From a candidate division FCPU426 bacterium (lineage in GTDB: Bacteria > Oederibacteriota > Muellerivitia > Muellerivitales > DAHXKG01), in assembly GCA_027366525.1 (NCBI GenBank), contig DAHXKG010000005.1, positions 154,510-218,509 on the forward strand: DNA of 64,000 bases. The letters run 5' to 3'. A program made the translations under genes and the position numbers. Every line of letters begins with the position of its first letter. Position 1 is the stretch's first letter. The notes beneath the pieces are model-generated. The model was not told the origin of the DNA. It saw nothing but the letters and a program-made list of their open reading frames with translations, and ran no database searches. Positions 54,861 through 61,533 of the stretch are shown piece after piece.

Positions 54861-56099
54861 ATGACTTTTGTGAAAGCCTTGCGGTGCAGAGAATGTGGAC
54901 AAGAATATGAAACTACGGCCAAATATGTTTGTGAATTTTGTTTTGGCCCTTTAGAAATTGTTTATGACTATGACCGCATTAAATTAAATCTTACTCACGA
55001 AATAATTCAAAAACGTTCTTTGGATATTTGGCGATATCGAGAATTATTACCAGTTGAAGGCGAAGAATATATTTCCCTTCAAGAAGGCTTTACGTCTCTG
55101 ATTCGTGCCAATCGTCTTGGGAAAGCATTGGGTATTAAAAATCTTTATCTTAAAAATGACTGTGAAAATCCAACCCATTCGTTTAAAGATCGCGTTGTTT
55201 CAGTGGCCGCTACTAAGTCCAAGGAACTTGGATTTACTACTTTAGCCTGCGCATCAACGGGCAATTTAGGGAATGCTGTTTCGGCTTATGGCGCACGAGC
55301 TGGAATGCAAGTTTATGTTTTTATTCCTTCAAATTTAGAAAAAGGAAAAATTGTAGGATCGTTAGTTTATGATCCGCATCTAATAGGGGTCGAGGGAAAT
55401 TATGATGAAGTTAATCGGCTTTGTAGTGAGATTGCGGGTAAATATAAATGGGCTTTTGTAAACATTAATGTACGGCCTTATTATGCAGAAGGGTCAAAAA
55501 CGTTAGCTTTTGAAATTATTGAACAATTGGGTTGGAAAATTCCAGATCAAGTGGTAATTCCAGTGGCTTCAGGGTCTTTATTGACAAAAGTTTGGAAAGG
55601 GACTAAAGAATTTATAAAAGTTAATTTAGCAGAAAATCATCCAATGAAGGTTTTTGCGGCTCAAGCGCAAGGATGTTCTCCCGTTACAACAGCCTTTTTA
55701 TCTAAGACCGATACGTTTCGTCCGGTTAAACCGAATACTATTGCTAAGTCGTTGGCCATTGGTAATCCTGCAGATGGCTATTATGCTTTAAAAGCCATTT
55801 CAGAAAGTGGCGGCGGAGCCGAGATGGCAACGGATCAAGAGATAATTGAGGGGATTAAATTATTAGCGAAAACAGAAGGTGTTTTTACAGAAACGGCGGG
55901 TGGAGTTACAATTGCATGTCTTCAAAAATTGTTAAAAGCAGGGAAATTAAATCCGGACCTAACAACAGTTGCATTAATTACAGGGACGGGACTTAAAACT
56001 CAAGAAGTTTTATTTGATTCTTTAAAGCCGATTTCAATTATTCAAGCCAATTTAGAGTCGTTTGAATCAAAGAAATTAGCTTCCATTGAAAATTATTAA
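54861..56099 (+). CDS. Second threonine-synthase-like PLP enzyme, SAM-riboswitch controlled
   Basis: 412 residues from ATG 54861, seven bases after AAGGAG (54848-54853); a longer in-frame start would begin inside the terminator. N-terminal zinc ribbon (Cys9, Cys12, Cys24, Cys27), then a fold-type II PLP domain with Lys109 in THSFKDRVVSVA and CASTGNLGNAVSAYGARAG. It differs from the canonical ThrC encoded at 47089, which reads SFKDRGM and GNTSASAAAY. Threonine synthases act on O-phosphohomoserine. With SAM control and a sulfur-carrier operon, a role in making homocysteine from O-phosphohomoserine is plausible, but this is inference; it could also be a plain second threonine synthase. Confidence 0.85.
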   Translation: MTFVKALRCRECGQEYETTAKYVCEFCFGPLEIVYDYDRIKLNLTHEIIQKRSLDIWRYRELLPVEGEEYISLQEGFTSLIRANRLGKALGIKNLYLKNDCENPTHSFKDRVVSVAATKSKELGFTTLACASTGNLGNAVSAYGARAGMQVYVFIPSNLEKGKIVGSLVYDPHLIGVEGNYDEVNRLCSEIAGKYKWAFVNINVRPYYAEGSKTLAFEIIEQLGWKIPDQVVIPVASGSLLTKVWKGTKEFIKVNLAENHPMKVFAAQAQGCSPVTTAFLSKTDTFRPVKPNTIAKSLAIGNPADGYYALKAISESGGGAEMATDQEIIEGIKLLAKTEGVFTETAGGVTIACLQKLLKAGKLNPDLTTVALITGTGLKTQEVLFDSLKPISIIQANLESFESKKLASIENY

Positions 56100-56126
56100 A
56101 ATAAAATTTATTTAAGGAGAAAAATA

Positions 56127-56405
56127 ATGAGTGTGAAAATTTTAATACCAACTCCGTTAAGGAAATTAACTAATAATTTATCTGAGGTTTATGGAGAAGG
56201 AAAAACTATTATTGAACTGGTAAATAATCTCGAAGGTCAATATCCAGGCTTAAAGGAAAGACTCTGTGACGAAAATAATAAAATTCGACGTTTTGTAAAT
56301 ATTTATGTTAATGAAGAAGATGTTAGATTTTTGCAATCGGAAGGAACTTCTTTAAAAGACAATGATTTGGTTTCGATTGTTCCAGCAATTGCAGGCGGAA
56401 TTTAA
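56127..56405 (+). CDS. CysO/MoaD-like sulfur-carrier protein
   Basis: 92 residues, ubiquitin-like fold. It closely resembles mycobacterial CysO: KILIPTPLRKLT at the start, FVNIYVNEEDVRF in the middle, and VSIVPAIAGGI at the end. The C-terminal Gly-Gly is the site of adenylation and thiocarboxylate formation. Here an extra isoleucine follows Gly-Gly, so the tail would have to be trimmed before activation, as described for HcyS of Wolinella. No JAMM protease is seen in the window. Strong AAGGAG ribosome site. Second gene of the operon. Confidence 0.92.
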   Translation: MSVKILIPTPLRKLTNNLSEVYGEGKTIIELVNNLEGQYPGLKERLCDENNKIRRFVNIYVNEEDVRFLQSEGTSLKDNDLVSIVPAIAGGI

Positions 56406-56427
56406 TTTAGATAATGAAGGGAAAACC

Positions 56428-56673
56428 ATGGCAATTCAAAAGCGATTAATCGAATTAGATTATCCTTCAAATTTGGTCACGCAGCCAGTACTTTCAAAAT
56501 TAATACAAAAATATTCTGTTACGATCAATATTCGTCGCGCAAGTATTACTAAAGGATTTGGATATGTACAGATGGAAATTGAGGCAGAAGAAAATGTATT
56601 GAAGCAAGCGTTATTAGATTTATCAAATCAGGGAATCGATGTTAATCCCATTGTTAAAGATATTGTGGAATGA
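56428..56673 (+). CDS. NIL-domain protein
   Basis: 81 residues from ATG 56428, preceded by GAAGGGA; a longer upstream frame overlaps the carrier gene and is rejected. The whole protein is a NIL (ferredoxin-like) domain, as found at the C terminus of the methionine importer MetN and in NIL/ferredoxin proteins tied to homocysteine synthesis: NLVTQPVLSKLIQKYSV, GFGYVQMEIEAEE, LLDLSNQGIDVNPI. A methionine-sensing or sulfur-transfer role is inferred from the family. Start of the next gene overlaps its stop. Confidence 0.85.
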   Translation: MAIQKRLIELDYPSNLVTQPVLSKLIQKYSVTINIRRASITKGFGYVQMEIEAEENVLKQALLDLSNQGIDVNPIVKDIVE

Positions 56674-57344
56674 ATGATTATGAAAATGATTCTAATGCTT
56701 GGTTTGAGTACTATAGTCGCCAAATTGTTCTTCAACAAATAAAAGCTTCAGGTCAAAATAAAATCAACAAAACCAAGATTTTGTTAATTGGAAGTAATGC
56801 ATTGGTTAAAATGTCCGCTACGATTTTAAATGCGGCAGGCCTTTCTCGTATCTGGATATTTACGGAAAATGATACTCACGCAAATTTCCGGGGCCCTCAA
56901 AACTTGGATGCATTGGATATTCATGAATTATCGAAACTTGAAGTCAATGATTTTTCATTGATTGGGGTTTTCACTAATCAGATTGAATGGATTCGAAAGA
57001 TCAATCGTGCGTTGTTTATGAAGCGATGTACCGTTTTTGGAGGATGGAATTTTCAAAATGGCATTGCAATTTATGGCTCAAGTTATCCTAAAAAACCTTT
57101 TGGCGATCCTTGTATTGAATGCTTTGAAGCATGGAATCAAAAATTTCTGGCAAACGAAGAAAAGGACATTAGTTTGCAGTGGGGGATGGTATCGATGGTC
57201 TCAACCGAATTATTGCAATGGATTCTTACCGAAAATTCGCCTTTATTGGAAAAAATTTGGATTACAACGGTCTCTCAAGGTATGTCTTTTTATCATGAAA
57301 TTCATTTTCATGAAAAATGTCCAGTGGGGTTAAGTTTGTCATGA
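56670..57344 (+). CDS. Degenerate E1/ThiF-like protein (ATP site lost, arginine element kept)
   Basis: 224 residues. It begins like MoeB/ThiF with YYSRQIVLQQIKASGQNKI; Arg17 aligns with MoeB Arg14, the residue that reaches into the partner's ATP site. The nucleotide loop GxGGLG is replaced by GSNALV, the ribose/NLxRQ segment by TENDTHANFRGPQ, and the catalytic aspartate is not visible. A CIEC pair in the zinc position survives, the second pair does not. The protein therefore cannot adenylate alone. It matches the inactive half of a heterodimeric E1 whose active half is encoded at 58276-58938. ATG overlaps the NIL gene stop. Confidence 0.8.
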   Translation: MNDYENDSNAWFEYYSRQIVLQQIKASGQNKINKTKILLIGSNALVKMSATILNAAGLSRIWIFTENDTHANFRGPQNLDALDIHELSKLEVNDFSLIGVFTNQIEWIRKINRALFMKRCTVFGGWNFQNGIAIYGSSYPKKPFGDPCIECFEAWNQKFLANEEKDISLQWGMVSMVSTELLQWILTENSPLLEKIWITTVSQGMSFYHEIHFHEKCPVGLSLS

Positions 57345-58279
57345 AAAATACGACACTTTCAAATTTGATTGGTTCGACTCCTATGATGAGACTTCGGCGT
57401 CTCAAAAAAAAGGGGTGTGCTGAAATTTTAATTAAGCTTGAAATATTTAATCCTGGCGGAAGTGTTAAGGACCGTATCGCGCTAGAAATGATTTCTGATG
57501 CAGAGCAAAAAAGAATTTTAAAACCGGGAGGAACCATTATAGAACCGACAAGCGGCAATACCGGAATTTCTCTAGCGATGCTTTGTGCGACTAAAAAATA
57601 TCGATTGATTCTAGTAATGCCGGAAGACATGAGTTTGGAACGCCGAACATGGTTAAAAGCATTTGGAGCAGAAATCATTTTAACGCCAGCCCATGAATTA
57701 ATGATGGGCGCCATTAATCAAGTCCGTCAAATAAAATTAAAAAATCCAGATTTTTTTATGCCGGAACAATTTAATAATCCATCCAATCCATTGATTCATA
57801 AGCGAACGACGGCTGTTGAAATTGAAGAAGCTACACAGGGCAATTTTTCTGTATTTGTTACTGGAGTGGGGACGGGAGGAACGATTACGGGCATTGGGGA
57901 GTATTTTAAAGAAAAAAAATACAATATTCAAATTGTCGCAGTCGAACCTGAAAAGTCGGCAGTGCTCAGCGGGAAAGCCCCCGCGGTGCATAATATTCAG
58001 GGTATTGGTGCTGGATTTATTCCTCCAATTTTAAATCGAACTATTTTAGATCGGATTATAACGGTTTCGGATGAAGAAGCCTATAAAACATGCCAGGCGT
58101 TAGCTCAAAAAGAAGGACTCCTTTTAGGGATATCTTCCGGTGCTAACGTTGCAGCCGCACTGAAAATTTCAGAGCAGTATGGAGAAGATGCAACTATTGT
58201 TACGTTAGGGTGTGATCGAGGTGAGCGATATTTTAGTATTAATAAGACATTTGAAAAAATTTGCTTGGGGGAATCGTGA
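57341..58279 (+). CDS. Cysteine synthase (CysK/CysM family)
   Basis: 312 residues from ATG 57341, which overlaps the previous stop (ATGA). Fold-type II PLP enzyme: Lys43 in NPGGSVKDRIA, EPTSGNTGISLAML, MPEDMSLERRTWLKAFGAE, GTGTGGTITGIGEYF, LLGISSGANVAA. Typical substrates are O-acetylserine or O-phosphoserine plus sulfide or, in mycobacterial CysM, the CysO thiocarboxylate. Sequence features resemble CysK more than CysM, but the context with CysO-like and E1-like genes favours a carrier-bound sulfur donor. Both ends overlap E1-like genes by four bases. Confidence 0.93.
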   Translation: MKNTTLSNLIGSTPMMRLRRLKKKGCAEILIKLEIFNPGGSVKDRIALEMISDAEQKRILKPGGTIIEPTSGNTGISLAMLCATKKYRLILVMPEDMSLERRTWLKAFGAEIILTPAHELMMGAINQVRQIKLKNPDFFMPEQFNNPSNPLIHKRTTAVEIEEATQGNFSVFVTGVGTGGTITGIGEYFKEKKYNIQIVAVEPEKSAVLSGKAPAVHNIQGIGAGFIPPILNRTILDRIITVSDEEAYKTCQALAQKEGLLLGISSGANVAAALKISEQYGEDATIVTLGCDRGERYFSINKTFEKICLGES

Positions 58280-58938
58280 TTGATATCAGTAAAAAAGTAT
58301 TGGTGGTTGGAATCGGAGGCCTAGGATCCATTGCGGCCTTTGATTTAGCTCAATGTGGGATTAAAACAATTGGACTCATGGATCCTGATAACGTTGAGTT
58401 ATCAAATTTACATCGCCAATTATTGTATACCAAAGATGATATTGGGTATCCTAAGGTGATCAGGGCTCAAAAGCGATTGAAAAATTTATTTCCCAGCAAT
58501 AATTATATCCCATATGAAATGCCAATGGAGGAGTCAACCTTTAAAAATATTGCTCAAAATTATGATCTCATAGTGGATGGATTAGATCGAATCGAAAAAA
58601 AATTCACCTTGAATGATATGTGTGTAAAATTAAACATTCCATATATTCATGCAGGAGCGGTTCAGCTGGAAGGTCAAGTTTTGCCCGTATTTCCGGGATT
58701 AAGTGCTTGTTTACGATGTTTGTTCGATGCGCCTACTGAAAATTATTCAGCTCCATCTTGCCAAGAAATAGGCGTATTGGGACCTGCCGTACAAACAATA
58801 GGATGGTTTCAAGTTTTTGAAATCAGAAAATTTTTAAATCAAGAAAAAAATTTTTTTTTATGGAAGATTAATTTGGAAAACCGAAAAATTCAAGCATCCC
58901 ATCTTTTAAAATCATCGAACTGCAAGATTTGTAATTGA
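58276..58938 (+). CDS. Active E1/ThiF/MoeB-like adenylyltransferase lacking the N-terminal element
   Basis: 220 residues from GTG 58276, overlapping the cysteine synthase stop, with TGGGGG upstream. It starts directly at the Rossmann strand: KKVLVVGIGGLGSIAAFDLA (ATP loop residues 12-17), DPDNVELSNLHRQLLY, DGLDRIEKKFTLND with the conserved aspartate, CLRC and CKIC zinc pairs, and SCQEIGVLGPAVQTIG with the sulfur-transfer cysteine. All catalytic parts of MoeB/ThiF are present, but the ~25-residue N-terminal helix with its arginine is missing. That arginine is in the protein encoded at 56670-57344. Confidence 0.9.
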   Translation: MIDISKKVLVVGIGGLGSIAAFDLAQCGIKTIGLMDPDNVELSNLHRQLLYTKDDIGYPKVIRAQKRLKNLFPSNNYIPYEMPMEESTFKNIAQNYDLIVDGLDRIEKKFTLNDMCVKLNIPYIHAGAVQLEGQVLPVFPGLSACLRCLFDAPTENYSAPSCQEIGVLGPAVQTIGWFQVFEIRKFLNQEKNFFLWKINLENRKIQASHLLKSSNCKICN

Positions 58939-58949
58939 ATTTATTTTGA

Positions 58950-58977
58950 TTGACTTTTTTATAAAAAAGCATAAACT
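58950..58977 (+). promoter_or_regulatory. Putative promoter of the cysD leader
   Basis: TTGACT (58950-58955), 16-base spacer, TAAACT (58972-58977). The -35 is near-consensus, the -10 weaker. Start would be near 58984, just before the structured leader. Confidence 0.45.
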
Positions 58978-58994
58978 TATTAACGATACGCAAT

Positions 58995-59079
58995 TTATGG
59001 GGATTTAATAGCCAAATTGCCCCGATAACAGGGTGCTAAAGCGGCGGTTCATAGTAATCTAAATTTCACTTTGACCCGC
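58995..59079 (+). promoter_or_regulatory. Riboswitch-like leader of cysD, resembles SAM-II pseudoknot
   Basis: Conserved SAM-II-like blocks occur in order: GATTTAA (59002-59008), TTGC (59017-59020) and GCTAAA (59035-59040). P1 can form from TTATGGG (58995-59001) and CCC-G-ATAA (59021-59028, one bulged G). The pseudoknot can form from TTGC with GC.AA of GCTAAA, and GCC (59011-59013) with GGC (59043-59045). An antiterminator, GCGGTTCA (59044-59051) with TGACCCGC (59072-59079, one mismatch), competes with both the pseudoknot and the terminator. Ligand binding would thus favour termination. The class is a tentative call; the switch architecture is clearer than the ligand. Confidence 0.45.
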
Positions 59080-59114
59080 AAGCTTAGCCACCTTAAGCTT
59101 GCGGGTTTTTTTTT
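59074..59114 (+). terminator. Strong intrinsic terminator in the cysD leader
   Basis: A perfect 13-bp stem, 59074-59086 with 59094-59106, closes a seven-base loop (GCCACCT) and runs into nine T. It lies after the upstream operon and 43 bases before the cysD ATG, so readthrough must be regulated or a second promoter used. Confidence 0.92.
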
Positions 59115-59156
59115 ATGGTTTAGATGTTAATTAAATAAAACGGGTGGCTTATTTAT

Positions 59157-60071
59157 ATGGATGATATCAAGTGCCAAACTTTGTCACACTTACAACAACT
59201 GGAAGCTGAAAGTATTTTTATTATTCGAGAAGTGTTTTCGGAATTCCAAAATCCCGTTATGCTTTATTCTATTGGTAAAGATTCAGGGGTTATGTTGCGG
59301 TTAGCACAAAAAGCATTCTATCCAGGGAAAATCCCATTTCCGTTAATGCATATTGATACGGGATATAAATTTCCAGAAATGTATGAATTTCGAGACCAGT
59401 TGGTAAAAAATTTAGATTGCCGTCTTATTATTGAGAGAAATGAAGAAGCTATATTGAAGGGTTGTAGTCCCTTTAAATACTCGGTTCCCAAATGTTGTGG
59501 ATTTTTAAAAACCCAAGCCCTACTCAATGGTATAAAAAAATATAAATTTGATGCCGCATTTGGTGGAGCACGTCGTGATGAGGAAAAATCCAGAGCGAAA
59601 GAGCGGGTTTATTCCTATCGAGACAAATTTGGACAATGGGATCCTAAAAATCAAAGACCCGAATTGTGGAATTTATATAACTCCAAAATAGATGAAGAGG
59701 AATCGATTCGTGTATTTCCATTATCAAATTGGACTGAACTCGATGTCTGGATCTATATCCAGATGGAACAGATTCCAGTGGTTCCCATTTATTTTTCACA
59801 TCCCAGAAAAATTATTAGACGTAACGGCTTCCTTATTCCATGGGCTCCCCATATTCCTATTTTGCCTTCAGACACAATTGAAACATTGCAAGTCCGATTT
59901 AGATCTTTAGGGTGTATGTCGTGTACAGGCGCGGTTTTATCGCCTATTTCAACAGTGGATGATATTATTGAAGATTTAGTTCAAACTCGAAAGAGTGAGC
60001 GGGAAAATAGAATTATTGACCATGGTTCAGATAGTTCGATGGAACAAAAGAAAAAAGAGGGATACTTTTAA
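59157..60071 (+). CDS. cysD: Sulfate adenylyltransferase subunit CysD
   Basis: Catalytic subunit of the heterodimeric ATP sulfurylase that forms APS from sulfate. 304 residues. PAPS-reductase-like PP-loop in [15 protein letters not shown], then [35 protein letters not shown] and the C-terminal [19 protein letters not shown] is the likely ribosome site. Its last base is the first base of cysN. Feeds the sulfur pathway of the operon just upstream. Confidence 0.96.
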   Translation: MDDIKCQTLSHLQQLEAESIFIIREVFSEFQNPVMLYSIGKDSGVMLRLAQKAFYPGKIPFPLMHIDTGYKFPEMYEFRDQLVKNLDCRLIIERNEEAILKGCSPFKYSVPKCCGFLKTQALLNGIKKYKFDAAFGGARRDEEKSRAKERVYSYRDKFGQWDPKNQRPELWNLYNSKIDEEESIRVFPLSNWTELDVWIYIQMEQIPVVPIYFSHPRKIIRRNGFLIPWAPHIPILPSDTIETLQVRFRSLGCMSCTGAVLSPISTVDDIIEDLVQTRKSERENRIIDHGSDSSMEQKKKEGYF

Positions 60072-61336
60072 TGGTTCTGGATAATGTCAAAAAAGATATT
60101 TATGAAACAATAGACCTATTACGGTTTTCAACAGCAGGAAGCGTTGATGATGGGAAGTCAACATTAATAGGTCGTCTTTTATACGAAACGAAAAATGTTT
60201 TTGAAGATCAATTGGATGCCGTAAAAAAAACGACCGAACGTAGCGGGCGATCAGGTATTGATTTTTCACTCTTGACAGATGGTCTGAGCGCCGAGCGCGA
60301 ACAGGGTATAACAATTGATGTTGCTTATCGTTACTTTTCAACCTTGAAACGAAAATTCATCGTTACAGATACGCCAGGACATGAACAATATACCAGAAAT
60401 ATGGTAACGGGGTGTTCACAAGTAAATCTCACAATTATTCTTTTAGATGCCCGCATGGGGGTGCTTCCACAGTCTCGTCGTCACGGATTTATTACCAAAT
60501 TATTGGGCATTCAACATGTGCTAATAGCTGTAAATAAAATGGATTTGGTTGATTATTCACAAAGCGTTTTTGAGAGCATTAAAAATGATTATCAGGATTT
60601 TTCAAAAAAAATTGGGATTCCCGATGTGAAATTCATTCCGATTTCTGCCTTACAAGGCGATAACGTGGTACAAAAAAGTTCAACTATGCCTTGGTATTTA
60701 GGACCAACGATTTTAGAGTACTTAGAAACGGTGCCAATTGGGTTAGATATTAACATCAACGATTTTCGATTTCCAGTTCAAGTGGTTTTACGACCTAATC
60801 TAAATTATCGGGGATTTGCGGGACGCATTGCATCAGGTCGCGTAAAGAAAGGTGACGCTATTTTATCTTTACCGTCTAAAGCTAAATCGACAATTAAATC
60901 AATTGATGCTTTCCAAGGCGAGATAGTTGGGTCGTGTCCATCGCAATCCGTTACCCTTCTTCTTGCAGATGAAATTGATATTTCGCGTGGAGATATGATA
61001 GTCCACCCTTCTAATCTTCCAATGGTTTCATCAAATTTTAATGCAAATTTATGCTGGATGGTTACGTCGCCTTTGAAAGTAGGACAAAGATATTTATTGA
61101 AACATACAACGCAAATAGTTAAAGCAACTATTCTTGCAATAGATTATCGCGTCAATATTTATACCCTAGAGCATGAAAAGGCTTTAATATTGCAATTAAA
61201 TGATATTGCCAAAGTGAATATTGAAACTTTTAAACCTATTTTTTTTGATCCATATCAAAAAAATAAAGTTACAGGAAGTTTTATTTTAATAGATGAAGTT
61301 ACAAACGCCACAGTCGCTGCCGGAATGATTCTTTGA
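60071..61336 (+). CDS. cysN: Sulfate adenylyltransferase GTPase subunit CysN
   Basis: GTPase that powers CysD. 421 residues, translation-factor type: P-loop AGSVDDGKSTLIGRLL, DTPGHEQYTRNMVTG, NKMDLVDY, followed by two beta-barrel domains. It ends without the APS-kinase (CysC) domain fused in some CysN proteins, so APS kinase is absent here or encoded elsewhere. Start overlaps the cysD stop (TAATG). No other sulfate-reduction genes are in the window. Confidence 0.95.
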   Translation: MVLDNVKKDIYETIDLLRFSTAGSVDDGKSTLIGRLLYETKNVFEDQLDAVKKTTERSGRSGIDFSLLTDGLSAEREQGITIDVAYRYFSTLKRKFIVTDTPGHEQYTRNMVTGCSQVNLTIILLDARMGVLPQSRRHGFITKLLGIQHVLIAVNKMDLVDYSQSVFESIKNDYQDFSKKIGIPDVKFIPISALQGDNVVQKSSTMPWYLGPTILEYLETVPIGLDININDFRFPVQVVLRPNLNYRGFAGRIASGRVKKGDAILSLPSKAKSTIKSIDAFQGEIVGSCPSQSVTLLLADEIDISRGDMIVHPSNLPMVSSNFNANLCWMVTSPLKVGQRYLLKHTTQIVKATILAIDYRVNIYTLEHEKALILQLNDIAKVNIETFKPIFFDPYQKNKVTGSFILIDEVTNATVAAGMIL

Positions 61337-61533
61337 TAACATCAAGGGTGTAGCGGCTTTCTTAATTGCGAATCACCGTAGGATAAAGTATTATAAAGAA
61401 TATTTTATTAAATAAAAAATGATTTGCGTTATAAAATACAGATCAAATCAATTATTGAAAAATTAAAATCATATTATAAAAATTGCTTTAACAAAATAAC
61501 CTTATATTTATAGTTTTTAATTGGAGATGGGTC

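Noticed and set aside
54596-54861. Two minus-strand open frames across the greA-threonine synthase gap
   Set aside because: They lie over the SAM-I riboswitch and terminator, whose conserved structure explains the sequence.
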